NCBI GenBank assembly: GCA_030684355.1
Contig: JAUXTN010000231.1
Span: forward strand, 1 to 64,000
DNA from: Pseudomonadota bacterium
GTDB lineage: Bacteria; Myxococcota_A; UBA796; SXON01
Length of the DNA stretch: 64,000 nt
Direction of reading: 5' to 3'
The position numbers and the translations under genes were made by a program. Of the stretch, positions 51,507-61,100 are shown in pieces. A model generated the notes under the pieces. That model had not been told where the DNA came from and did no database searches. It worked only from the letters and a program-made list of their open reading frames with translations. Within the stretch, counting starts at the first letter, position 1. Each line of letters starts with the position of its first letter.

Positions 51507-53444
51507 TCAACCAGGGGTGGTGCTGGCGCGTGATCTCCGCGCCTGAAACTCGGGCACAGACGGCATCTGCTCGCGCAAGAACTGCATCATCACCTCGGCG
51601 GCCGCGCGCGCCGCGAAAGTGCGGAACCCGTACTGCCGTTCCGGGTCCGCGTAGTCCATCACGCCTTTCATCACGATCGCGCGGGGCACGTTCTCCAGCG
51701 CGGCGACGACACCAATGGCGGACGCCTCCATGTCGAGCCCGCGTATCGTACCCTGAACTGTCTCCAGCTCCTCCCAGATGCCGGACTCCGCGACGAGGTC
51801 GTCTCCCGTGCCGAGTGGACCGACCCGGACCTGCGGAGTGGGCTCGGCCGGAAGACCGTCTGGAAATAGGAGATGCAGGCCCTGAGCGCGACGGGCACCT
51901 TCTGCGGACAGCTCGAGGGTGTTTTCGACGACCAACTTGCGCCTCCACAGCTCTCGGAGCACCTCCCGCCAATCGCGGCAACGCTCGTGTCTATCACTCG
52001 CCCTGCTAGGATTCCGCCCCGCCCCGAGCTCGAGGAGGACCCAATTCTCCTGTGTGTCTCGCTCTACCGGCCGGGCCCGAAGCCAATCCGCAGCCTCGGG
52101 TCTCAGCTCCTCCGCGGCCTGTTTCCACGTGTGGTGCAGGTTAAACGTGGTCGTATCCGCGAGGTAGGTCTTGCGGCCGCTCTCCTTGTCTTCGGTTCGT
52201 CGCCCAGCGCCGTAGCGGTAGAGACGATCGGCCACGATGACGTCCCCGAGCGTGGCCCAACCGGGTCGACCGGCACACACGCCGGACATAGCGAGGCAGA
52301 GCGGGCGGAGCGCCCCCACGAGCCGTGTCGCGGCGGCAGTGGTCGCCTCACTGCGTTGGGATGCCGCCCGCGTGAGCGCGACAGAAAACAGTCCGCCGTC
52401 TAAAGCTCGGTAGGTACGACGCCTAATAGGAAGGTCGTACCCCGTGCCCGACAAAGGCTCCCAGGCCCCTGCGGCACCTCGATCGACGTTCGCAAAGGGT
52501 GTGTCCTCGCCGTCTGCCGCCACCACGATAAGGACGTCCGCCATTGGCGCCGCGGCCGCGGCCGTACGCGTTCGGATGCCTCGTGCGCGTTTCATGGGGA
52601 CCTCGGGTTTCACGGCGGAATCACGGACGAAGGCAGAAATGGCCGGGTTCTGGAACTTGAGGTGCCCGTCGCCTAACGCCAAGAACCCCTGCCAGAACGC
52701 CTCACGCATGGGAGCAGGAGCGTCCGCCGGAATTTCCGGGCAGTAATGGTGTGGCTCACATCGCACCTGGGGCGGGCTGAGACCCGCGAGTTCGACGAGG
52801 ACGCGCTGCACGGTTCGGTCGAGCCCGGCCCATCGCTCGCGGAGCTGCGCGAATGCTCCATCCTCCGTGCCCGGGTGGAAAACAGGTTCCGCGATGTTGA
52901 ACGGCGAATCGTTCGGGGTCGGCATCGCGCAGAGGTCCCACGTCCGTTCGTGCCCGGCGATCAGGAACCGAAGCTTCTCCCCGGCCGTCCCCTTTACCCG
53001 TCGCTGCGGATGGTAGTCGCGAAGCGCCAGTAGCAGGCTCTTCACGGATTCGCGAGGGACCTGTTCGAGCGGGTGCAGGACGACAACGGTCGCTCGAGCC
53101 GGTGAGAGTCGGCCGATTTGCTCGAAGCAGTGGCGGAGGCGCGTGTCTGCGGAGAAACCTTCGTAGGAGCGGAGCTTGGCCTGGACGGCCCGCTTGATGG
53201 CGCCATCCGCGTCGAGAATCTCCGTGGCCGCCACAAGCCTCTCCACGAGCAGCTCCTTTAGCTCCCTCTCGTGCTTGACTCCGGCGGGAACAAACGCTGG
53301 GAGAAAGAGCATCGTCGGAGTCGACGCCGCCATCAGCGCGTTCACGGTCTTGTCGATGCCGCTGCCATTGGGGCCGACGAGCGCGACATACTCCGTCTCC
53401 AAGACACGGCTGACGCGCGCGATAACGTCGAGTGAAGTTGTCAT
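51507..53444 (-). CDS. Degenerate P-loop ATPase fused to a nucleoside phosphorylase/nucleosidase-like domain
   Basis: The 645-residue protein overlaps the TIR-STAND gene by 4 bases (ATGA). Residues ~1-290 look like an AAA/STAND ATPase with a P-loop variant GPNGSGIDKT (Asp31 in place of the Gly before Lys32) and VVVLHPLEQV where Walker B would be, so nucleotide hydrolysis may be lost. Residues ~300-640 form a PNP/UDP-phosphorylase-superfamily domain: ADVLIVVAADGEDTPF, AMSGVCAGRPG, DVIVADRLYRY, the base-site LDMEASAIG, and the catalytic Asp region KGVMDYADPERQ. PNP domains occur as effectors of bacterial STAND/conflict systems, where they would degrade nucleosides or nucleotide signals. It is predicted to be the effector partner of the upstream TIR sensor. 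Confidence 0.85.
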   Translation of the reverse strand: MTTSLDVIARVSRVLETEYVALVGPNGSGIDKTVNALMAASTPTMLFLPAFVPAGVKHERELKELLVERLVAATEILDADGAIKRAVQAKLRSYEGFSADTRLRHCFEQIGRLSPARATVVVLHPLEQVPRESVKSLLLALRDYHPQRRVKGTAGEKLRFLIAGHERTWDLCAMPTPNDSPFNIAEPVFHPGTEDGAFAQLRERWAGLDRTVQRVLVELAGLSPPQVRCEPHHYCPEIPADAPAPMREAFWQGFLALGDGHLKFQNPAISAFVRDSAVKPEVPMKRARGIRTRTAAAAAPMADVLIVVAADGEDTPFANVDRGAAGAWEPLSGTGYDLPIRRRTYRALDGGLFSVALTRAASQRSEATTAAATRLVGALRPLCLAMSGVCAGRPGWATLGDVIVADRLYRYGAGRRTEDKESGRKTYLADTTTFNLHHTWKQAAEELRPEAADWLRARPVERDTQENWVLLELGAGRNPSRASDRHERCRDWREVLRELWRRKLVVENTLELSAEGARRAQGLHLLFPDGLPAEPTPQVRVGPLGTGDDLVAESGIWEELETVQGTIRGLDMEASAIGVVAALENVPRAIVMKGVMDYADPERQYGFRTFAARAAAEVMMQFLREQMPSVPEFQARRSRASTTPG

Positions 53445-56400
53445 GAGGACTTCGGTCCGGTGGTTAGGGCGCCCTTGACGAACTCCCGCGGGGCGCGCGC
53501 AGCGATTGCGGTCCGCAGGTAGCCCGGGAGCACGGAGAACTCTCCGGGGGGACCTTCGCGCAGCACACCGAAGCGCACGAGGAAGTCGAGGTGATCGTCC
53601 AGCGCCTCACGAGACAGCGCCGCGCCGAGGTTGCGAAACTCCTGCACGAGGCTCTGTCGGTTGGCGCGTCCGAGGATCGCGGTGAGGAACATGATCGCCG
53701 CCGACTCGTCGCTCTGGGCATACTTGAAATGATCGAAGACCACCGAGAGGTAGGCGGAGTTCTGTTCCACCCTGGAGACTTCGTCGGGGGACAGGTCGGC
53801 GCACATCTCACCTCTGTGCCCTTCGAGGAGACGCAGGCAGAACTCTTGGATCAGCACCGGCACTCCGCTGGTGCCTGCGGAGATGCGCGAAGCACAGTCG
53901 TCCGTGACCTCGAAACCGAGGTCGTGCATCGGCTCCTGGATCAAACGCTGGGCGTCCGACTCGGCGAGACCCGTCAATGTGACCTCCTCGGCGAAGTTTC
54001 GAAGCGGACCGGCTTCCAGCGCTGTCGCGCGACGCAGATGAGCGTGGCCGGCGAGGTAGAACTCACACATGCCATCGCTCTGTAACGCGCGCATCTGCTT
54101 TCCAATCGGATATCCGTGGCGCGCGTCGGCCTCCAGCCAAGCGTCCACCTCGTCAAGAAAGAAAGATGGTGGACCACGCCTTTTCCGAAATCGACGGATG
54201 GCGCTCGCCCACTCGGAGAGGCCAGCGACTGGGGCGCCCGATTGTGGCAACTCGCCCAGCTCTTCGAGCGTCTTCTCGAAGAGGAAGGCGGGATCGCCTG
54301 TCCCCAACGTGAGGGTCCCGACGACCGTTCGGTTCCGACGCCGCAACTCATCGGCCGCGCGATTCAGCAGTGACGTCTTGCCACTCCGATGCGCACCCAT
54401 GATGATTCCACCCGGGAGTTTCCCGCCGAGCAGCCGCGTCAGCTCGGCCTGTCGACCGAAAAAGAACTGCGCAGGGCCTTTGGTCTGGAACGGGAGCGCG
54501 TCGAGCGTTCGGAGCCGGCTGGTGATGTAACGGCTGAGCCAGCTCGAACGCTCGGTGTCGGCCTGACCCGCCATTTCGAGCACCTCGTCGCGTCGGAACC
54601 AGATGGTGTCGGTGAGCAACAGGGCAGGAGGGCGCCTGAGCTCCGCGAGGTCGAGCACGAGCAGCGGCGAGAGGTCCCGGCCGAGTTCGATGATCACCTT
54701 GGAGAGTTGTCGATCCTCGTCGCGCTGCCGAAAGAGGACCAGCGCCTCGGCGTCCAGGAACGAGAGGCGCATCGGTGGGAGGGTGCATCTCCACAACGCG
54801 GGGGGCCCGTCGCCCGAGTGCGCAGGGCGGGCGTCCATGACCCCGAGGCGACGCAGGGCTGCCTCCATGAGTCGTTTGGGGCTCGCGGACGAGAGGTTGC
54901 GGAGGCCGGCGCGCACCATCTCAAGGTCAGCCACCGCCCTGGCGGCGGCCCGAGAGGCGACTTGGATACCTGTAAGACGCTCTGAGAACGCCGCGATATC
55001 AGCGCCGCGACGACGGTAGCCCGTTGCATTGACCAGGTGCTGGGCGTGAGCGTGGGCGCGACGGGCAGCCTCGGGATCCTCGTTGACGAGGTGCCAGCGC
55101 GCGGACGCGAGCGCGGCGTCCGCCTCGAAGAGCGGCATCGTGTAGTGAGTGGCAAGGTCCAGAGTCTCGTCGAGATCCGCGCGCGCTCCAGCCATGGCGT
55201 CCGAGCGAGCGTCGAGCGGAGTGCCGGGGCTCTCCGCGACGGCGAGGTGAAGGTGGGCGCGGGCGAGGAGGCCGTGGAGGAGATGGTCAACCCAGCTCGA
55301 TCGGCGCAAGCCCTCTACCGCGGCGTCGAGGCATGCGCGTGCGTCATCAGGCTCGCCAACGCTCGCGAGCGCGCGACCGCGCGCGAGGTGTTCGAGGGCG
55401 TTGTCGAGGAGTGCTCCCGCCGTCTCGGCCCACGCACGCGTGCGTCCACCGCGTCGAAGCACCTCCTCGGCATCTCCGCGGGCGAGGAGGAGGTCGCGGT
55501 GGCGGTATCCGCCAATTCCGTAGAGGAGGGGGAACTCGGGCTGGAAAACTGCCTGAAGGCGCTCTGCCTCGCGGAACAGCTCCTCTGCCTCGTTCGTGCG
55601 CCCAGCTTGGTAGGTGGCGTTGGCGAGGAGCGTTCGAGCGACGACGCTTCGGAAGGGATCCGAGCTCCGGTCCGCGTACCCGACTGCATCCGATGCCCGG
55701 TCGACGGCGTGGTCCACTTCGCCACGACTGATGAGCAGCTCGCTGAGGTTACCGGCGGACTTTGCGCTTTCCCGCCAGTCTGCCGAAGCGATCGCGTCTC
55801 GAAGCCCGCCCTCCGTCAGCACGACGGCCTCGCGGAGGCGACCGACGGCGAGGAGCGCAAAGGCCGCCTCGTATTGCAGCCAGCGACGCGAGCTGGTGGA
55901 CAGTCCTGACGCCACGCTCTCCCAAGGCGGGTCGAAGAACCGGGCCATGACGCCGAGGTCAGCCGCGAAGGCGCCGAGCCTGTCTGTGCTGAATGCTTGG
56001 TCCCCCCTCCGGATCCGCCGGATGAACACGTCGTGGAGGGCCTCCTCGTGGCGCTGAGCCCGGCAGCCGTGTATGACCGCAGCATACAGAGGAGCCATCT
56101 CCTCCAGAGTCTCAGGAAGATCCGAGGCGGCCCGCCGATAATACTCGAACAGGCGGCCGTGCCCCTCACGCCACGCCGCCGGGTTCCGCTCGCGGAACCG
56201 CGCGCCGAAGTGCTCGCGGACGAGCGGATGCGCATCGAGCGTGCCGCGCGCGTTGATGTTCTCTGGGGCGACGAGGCGAGCGGCGCGAAGGTTCGCGACC
56301 GCCTCCTCCCAGGCGCCGCTCTTTCGAAAACGGTCGGCCAGCGCCGGTAGCTTCGAAGGCGACTCGGCGCGCACGGCGGCGAGCGCTCCGGCCGACGCGG

Positions 56401-57715
56401 GCCGATCGAAGAGCCCGAGGATGTGAAGCACAGCCAGCTCGGGGGAATCTCCCCACCACTCGGCGTAGGCCTCCAGCACCCGCGCTGCGACGCTCCCCGT
56501 CGTCGTCTCCGCTTCGAGCGGCCCTACCTCCCGCCGCCGTGCGATGTCGCCGCCGAAGCGGCGCGCGAGGTAACGCCCCAGGAGTGAGAGCGTCAGCGCG
56601 TGTCCGCCATATTCCTGACTCGTAACGCCAAGCTCCGCCTCGCTTCCGTTGACCCCGAGAGACCGGAGGAGCGCCGATCCCGCCTCCGGCCGCAGGGACT
56701 CGAGATCGATCCGGCGCGCGAAGCCGCCTTCCCAGCCGGCGAGATCCGTCAGCGGGAGCCGTGTCGTGAGCACACAGAGGCCCGGGTTGCTCGCCGCTAG
56801 GCTTCGGAGGAGCATCGTGAGTCCCCGGTCCTGGAGCCGCCCCGTGTCCGGCCCCGGCGGGAGCTGGAGTCGCTCCACGCCATCGAGGATCAACAGAGTG
56901 CGCTTTGCCCGCACCAGTGTCGCGAGGCGCAACCCTTTTTCCTCCGGAGATCCGGCCGATGGATCTGGGTCTCCGTAGCGTCGAAGTAGCGTCGCGATCA
57001 TCCCGTCCGCGGATCCCCCCTGGTCTCCCGGCGAGCCCTGGCTATAGAACGACCATCCGAAGACCCGTTCGGCGCCGCGCCAGCCGTCCCCCGCCAGCCT
57101 CGCCAGCCAGCGACCGACGAGCGCACTCTTTCCGGCCCCGCCCCAAGCGACCAACGACACCACGTGGGGACGCGACTCGCCAGACCACGCGGCGTCGAGC
57201 ATCGCGAGCTCCGCTTCCCGGCCGAACAGCGCCCCCTCGGTGACCGGGAGCCGGGCCACGTCGACATCGACGGCGTGCGCAGCGGCTGCCCTCGGTGTCG
57301 GTTGATCCTCGGGCCTCCGCCCGGTGATACCCCAAACAAGGTGGCGGAACGGGTCCGTCTCTGGCCGCCGGAAGTCCACCCACATGCGCTGGCCGAGGTA
57401 GGGCGGCAGCTTGGGATCCTCCGGGCAGTTCTCGAGGAGGACCGGGATGATCGGGCGCCCGCGCCGGACGAGCTGCTCCAGGAGCACCTCGGTCTCAAGC
57501 CGCTGCCAGGGCCCTAACCCGCTGCGGCCGACGAATATCGCGGCCGTCGCGACCTCATCGAACTTTCCCTCGATCTGATCGTTCCATCGTTGCCCTGGTA
57601 CAATCTCCCATACATCGATCCATACGCGGAGCCCGACTCCCTTCAGCCGCTCCGCGATCGCCAAGACCGCTGCCCGGTCGGCCGAGTTGTAGGAAAGGTA
57701 GACGTCAAAGCTCAT
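53441..57715 (-). CDS. TIR / NB-ARC-like STAND / TPR / second AAA ATPase protein
   Basis: The 1424-residue protein combines four parts. Residues 1-~130: TIR domain (FDVYLSYNSADRAAVLAIAE, VWIDVWEI) with a putative NADase Glu74 at the WxxxE position. ~160-500: STAND NTPase with GREAEL, Walker A WGGAGKS (Lys196), Walker B LLILDGVERL, VLTTRLPLTD and winged helix. ~500-1000: TPR-like helical repeats that probably sense the trigger. ~1080-1424: second ATPase with Walker A GAHRSGKT (Lys1113), Walker B PSFFLDEVD (Asp1188/Glu1189), then a winged-helix tail. On sensing phage the STAND module should oligomerise and activate TIR to destroy NAD+. Two intact ATPases in one TIR protein are unusual. It is followed by the ATPase-PNP gene with a 4-base overlap. 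Confidence 0.92.
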   Translation of the reverse strand: MSFDVYLSYNSADRAAVLAIAERLKGVGLRVWIDVWEIVPGQRWNDQIEGKFDEVATAAIFVGRSGLGPWQRLETEVLLEQLVRRGRPIIPVLLENCPEDPKLPPYLGQRMWVDFRRPETDPFRHLVWGITGRRPEDQPTPRAAAAHAVDVDVARLPVTEGALFGREAELAMLDAAWSGESRPHVVSLVAWGGAGKSALVGRWLARLAGDGWRGAERVFGWSFYSQGSPGDQGGSADGMIATLLRRYGDPDPSAGSPEEKGLRLATLVRAKRTLLILDGVERLQLPPGPDTGRLQDRGLTMLLRSLAASNPGLCVLTTRLPLTDLAGWEGGFARRIDLESLRPEAGSALLRSLGVNGSEAELGVTSQEYGGHALTLSLLGRYLARRFGGDIARRREVGPLEAETTTGSVAARVLEAYAEWWGDSPELAVLHILGLFDRPASAGALAAVRAESPSKLPALADRFRKSGAWEEAVANLRAARLVAPENINARGTLDAHPLVREHFGARFRERNPAAWREGHGRLFEYYRRAASDLPETLEEMAPLYAAVIHGCRAQRHEEALHDVFIRRIRRGDQAFSTDRLGAFAADLGVMARFFDPPWESVASGLSTSSRRWLQYEAAFALLAVGRLREAVVLTEGGLRDAIASADWRESAKSAGNLSELLISRGEVDHAVDRASDAVGYADRSSDPFRSVVARTLLANATYQAGRTNEAEELFREAERLQAVFQPEFPLLYGIGGYRHRDLLLARGDAEEVLRRGGRTRAWAETAGALLDNALEHLARGRALASVGEPDDARACLDAAVEGLRRSSWVDHLLHGLLARAHLHLAVAESPGTPLDARSDAMAGARADLDETLDLATHYTMPLFEADAALASARWHLVNEDPEAARRAHAHAQHLVNATGYRRRGADIAAFSERLTGIQVASRAAARAVADLEMVRAGLRNLSSASPKRLMEAALRRLGVMDARPAHSGDGPPALWRCTLPPMRLSFLDAEALVLFRQRDEDRQLSKVIIELGRDLSPLLVLDLAELRRPPALLLTDTIWFRRDEVLEMAGQADTERSSWLSRYITSRLRTLDALPFQTKGPAQFFFGRQAELTRLLGGKLPGGIIMGAHRSGKTSLLNRAADELRRRNRTVVGTLTLGTGDPAFLFEKTLEELGELPQSGAPVAGLSEWASAIRRFRKRRGPPSFFLDEVDAWLEADARHGYPIGKQMRALQSDGMCEFYLAGHAHLRRATALEAGPLRNFAEEVTLTGLAESDAQRLIQEPMHDLGFEVTDDCASRISAGTSGVPVLIQEFCLRLLEGHRGEMCADLSPDEVSRVEQNSAYLSVVFDHFKYAQSDESAAIMFLTAILGRANRQSLVQEFRNLGAALSREALDDHLDFLVRFGVLREGPPGEFSVLPGYLRTAIAARAPREFVKGALTTGPKSS

Positions 57716-57724
57716 GCGACGACA

Positions 57725-57752
57725 TCCGAGCCCGTCTCCGACGTGATGTCAA
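57725..57752 (-). promoter_or_regulatory. Candidate promoter of the TIR-STAND operon
   Basis: On the minus strand a perfect TTGACA (57752-57747) is followed 17 bases later by TCGGAT, a weak -10, about 10-30 bases before the ATG at 57715. The -35 match is good; the -10 match is poor. Confidence 0.3.
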
Positions 57753-57762
57753 GGTCGGTGAC

Positions 57763-57802
57763 GCTGACGCGCCGACGCGCCGACCCGCCGACCCGCCGAC
57801 TG
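57763..57802. repeat. Five tandem copies of an 8-nt unit
   Basis: GCTGACGC, GCCGACGC, GCCGACCC, GCCGACCC and GCCGACTG lie head to tail, 48-87 bases upstream of the TIR-STAND start and just beyond the candidate -35. Short arrays in this position can change promoter spacing or act as operators. Confidence 0.75.
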
Positions 57803-57829
57803 CCCTGCGCCCCCCTGCGCCGTGGAGGC

Positions 57830-57850
57830 GTCAGGCGTCAGGCGTCAGGC
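57830..57850. repeat. Three tandem copies of GTCAGGC
   Basis: A perfect 7-nt repeat in three copies, overlapping the last codons of the truncated endonuclease frame and 30 bases from the 8-nt array. Confidence 0.75.
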
Positions 57851-57997
57851 GTCGTCGTCTCGCGACTACGCCGTGTGTCTCCGGTGCGCCCGAGGGCGAA
57901 TCGCCCGTGCAGAACTCACCGTAGAAGGCGATCTCTGCACCGGAGCGGCCCGCGAGATCAGGAATGAACCAGGCGTCCCGGAATCCCAGCCGCCAAC

Positions 57998-58045
57998 CTA
58001 CAACGCCGACCACTTCCCGATGAGCCATGTTTCCGCGGGTCGCGT
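57998..58045 (-). pseudogene. Gene tail ending LIGKWSAL, right-hand counterpart
   Basis: In a frame different from the EEP gene the minus strand reads PAETWLIGKWSAL and stop at 57998-58000. It matches the IIGKWSGL tail at the other end of the island. Its short length makes the reading tentative, but the shared 18 bases are exact. Confidence 0.35.
58006..58023 (+). repeat. 18-bp direct repeat flanking the defence operon, right copy
   Basis: Identical to 51257-51274. It lies at the point where EEP homology stops. Confidence 0.75.
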
Positions 58046-58180
58046 GTGAGAAATACCCGGGCAGCGTCAACCTCTCGCTGACCTCGGTGAGGAGCCAGAC
58101 GTCCGCGTCCTCGGCGAGCAGGAGCGCCATGTGGCGCGGGTCCCATCGACCGGCAAGGTTCCAGGTGCCGATCCGGATGT

Positions 58181-61100
58181 TCATGCCTCCGCCCCGAGAG
58201 CCGCGAGCCGGATCCAAGCCCGCCGCTGGTCGTCGTCGCGCGAGCACCCGGCGACACGCTGCCAGAGCACCCGACGGGTCTCCACGGGCCACTCTGCCGA
58301 AGCCTCGTCCAGCAACGAAAATGCCTCGATGTCGCCGCTCTTGAGAAGGCGTTTCAGCGTGTCGGCCTCGGGAGGAACACCCGCCGCCGCAAGCGCGCCG
58401 GGGAGCCGAGCGCGTAGGTCCGGATCGCTCGCTACTGCGTGGAGGGTCGCGTCTCGCGTGCGGGGATCGTCGAGCAGGCGCCCGAGCACTCCGGGGTCCT
58501 CACGGAGGAGCGCCGGCACGAGCGCGTCTCCCACCCGCTCGCCGATTCGAGCGGACAGCAGGTTGTTCAGCTCCGTGGCGGTCAGGCCCGCGCCGCGCCA
58601 CGCGTCGATGAACTCGCGGGTGTCGAGCGCGTTGGAAGAGGTCACGAGCCAGCTGCGGATGCGCGCCGCATCAGCCTGTTGGAGCACCTGGATGAGCGTC
58701 GCCGCCGTCTTTCGCGGCCCCCACCCGCCGCGCTTCTCGGCTGGGTAGGACACAGGGAGTTCGGTCACAAGAGGCGCCGACACGGCGGGCCAAAGCGCCT
58801 CGGGCGGGACGGCCGCGAGGAGCGCGGACCGGACCAGCAACTCCCAGCGCAGAATCGAAAGGCCGGAAGCCGGGAGATTGGCGAGCACGGCGCCGATGCC
58901 GGCGCGGTCGCTGTTCCGCCGCTCGCGCGTCGCGTCGTCGCGCGTGTCCGTGGTCGCGATGACGCCCTGCAGCACCAGGCCGAGTAGTCCCCCGAACTTC
59001 CCGTTCTGCGCCACCATCTCCAGAACATCGAAGTGCCAGGGTCCGTACGTCCGCTCCTCGAGCAGGCGCCAGAAAGGCTCCTCGTCGCCGAGCCCCGCCA
59101 CCTTCGACCAGATCCATCGGCGCGTGTTCGAAGTCGCCGCCAGGGCGGCGAAGGCGTCGGCGGCGAGGTCCCCCAGCCGCGCCGGGAGCACCGCAGCTTC
59201 TGTCAGCGCGGGGACATCGACGCTCGCGAGCACGAACGGCATCAGGACGGAGCGCGCGTACCCGATGGCGTCGCCAGCGTGGTCCCCTTCGGTGGGGGTC
59301 GGCCAGGACACGCGGCCGCCTACCGTGTCCTGCCACAGCGACAGGAGATCCGACGTCGGGACGCCAGCCTCGACCACCTCGCGCCAGAGCGGCCCGACGC
59401 GCCCCCCCCGGTGTACGCAACCACGAGGCCCGCTCGCGCTCCGGAATCGCGCGAAGAGTCGGGACAAGGCCCGTGATCGTTGAGTCCATCGCCTCGGCCC
59501 CGCGGGGCTCCGTCTCGGAGAGCGCGACCACCGCCCAATCTCCAGCAGCTTGGCGCAGCGCGAGCGTCAGTGCGCGATCACGCCCAGGAAGAATCGCCGC
59601 GAGCGGCTTGATTTGCGACGAGACGAGCCGCCACCGGAGATCGACGACGATAGCATCTGGTTGCGCCAAGTAGGCCATCGCGGTCCGGGAGAGCCAGGGG
59701 ATGATCTCGGCCGCCACGGGTGCGCCCACGAGGAGGTCGTCCGGGCCGCGCTTCCGACGATCCGTCGCATGCATCTCCACGCGCCGGGAGCGAGGATCCA
59801 GCACGATCCGCGCGACCTCTGCATCCCCCCGTGCAACCTCGAACCACGACGGCGGGTAGCCCAGCTCCTTTGGCAGCTCGTCCCACACTGCCGCGTGCAC
59901 GAGGTCCTCCCGCCGGGCGAGATGAAGGGCCCGCGCCAGGCGCAACCGGGCGGGCTCCGGCTCTGGGACGGTGATCCCCAGCTCTCGCCCCACGTCTCTC
60001 CAGGACGCAGCCAGGAGGTCTAGCGATGGCAGCGGCGCGTCCGCGAGGAGAATGCGGAGCGGGGAATCGGAGCTCGCGATGAGTCGATCCTGCGCCACTT
60101 TGATGGCAGGGTTGCCACGTCCGAACGCGCGAGCCTCCGCGTTCAGCACGTCGTCGAGCTTCTTGAGCGCCTGGCGGATTGCGCGTCCGGTGCCGGCCAC
60201 TTCGGCGATGGCGACCATCCGGGCAGCGAGGCGCTCGGTCCACGGGAGTCCGCGGAGCCAGTCGGCCTCCAACGCCCCGAGCGCGAGGGCGAGGCTCGGC
60301 GCGTCAAGCCGCTCGAGTCCGGTCACCAGCGCCTTCGGGCCGCTGGACGTGGCGGACACTGCTCGGAGCAACGCGCCGTGGCGCTCTACGAGGCAACGCC
60401 GGAGGATCGTCGGGTCGTCGCGTACCCGGTCCGCGATGGCGGTGGCGATCAGGCCGAGCAGGCGAACGCTGGTGCGCCCGCCGGCCTCGTTGAGAAGGCC
60501 GCCGCCGCGCAGCGCGTTCAGGCTGGCCTCGCCTGTCAGCGCGGGCAAGCAGGCGCGTAGCAGGTCGGACTCCGCCGGCATCCGTGGCGTGCTCGCGAGC
60601 TGACGCCGCGCCTCGGCGAGCACGCTTCCGTCCACCAAGGCGACGGGGTCCAGCGCGGGATCGCGTAGCGCCGTGAGCACCAGATCCGGAAACCATGCGT
60701 CGAAGGCTGCGAGTCCGGCATCGTCCTCGCCCCTCGCCCGCAGGCGGCGTCGAGCGGCCTGCTCAAGCCGGCGCAACGGCGGGCGCGACGAGGTCTCGAT
60801 CCGATCGCGCAGCCGCAGGCCGGCTTCCTCGGGGCCGACCCGGAGCTCCGCGATCGCGCTCAAGGCTCCCTCGTCGAGCCCGCTGACCTTCAACCGCTTG
60901 CCAGCGCGTCGCGACACGCAGCCGACGAACTCCCGCAGCCAAGGGACGTCGACCGGACCGACGAGCAGCCCTCCCGGTCGCGCGCGAACAAGCCGGTGGT
61001 CCCCGGCCTTGAGCCACTCGGGCAGTGGAGCGCCTGTCGAGCCCGACCCCATCAACAAGTCTTGGAGGGCGCCAGGCAGAGCCGCGCCTTCACGCTCGAG

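Larger units (their letters stand above)
57831..58184 (-). pseudogene. Truncated endonuclease/exonuclease/phosphatase (EEP) gene
   Basis: The ATG at 58184 overlaps the stop of the upstream P-loop gene by 4 bases. Residues 1-~52 (MNIRIGTWNLAGRWDPRHMA, LLLAEDADVWLLTEVSERLT, SHATRGNMA) are a clear EEP-fold N-terminus: the GTWNLAG strand and the catalytic Glu in LLTEVSERL. After that the frame runs through non-homologous sequence to a stop at 57831. Family members are ~230-280 residues. The break coincides with the right copy of the 18-bp repeat, so the gene was cut when the defence operon arrived. Confidence 0.65.

Noticed and set aside
51257..58023. tRNA-type attachment sites for a tyrosine integrase
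   Set aside because: The 18-bp repeats lie in protein-coding tails rather than a tRNA and no integrase gene is between or beside them.
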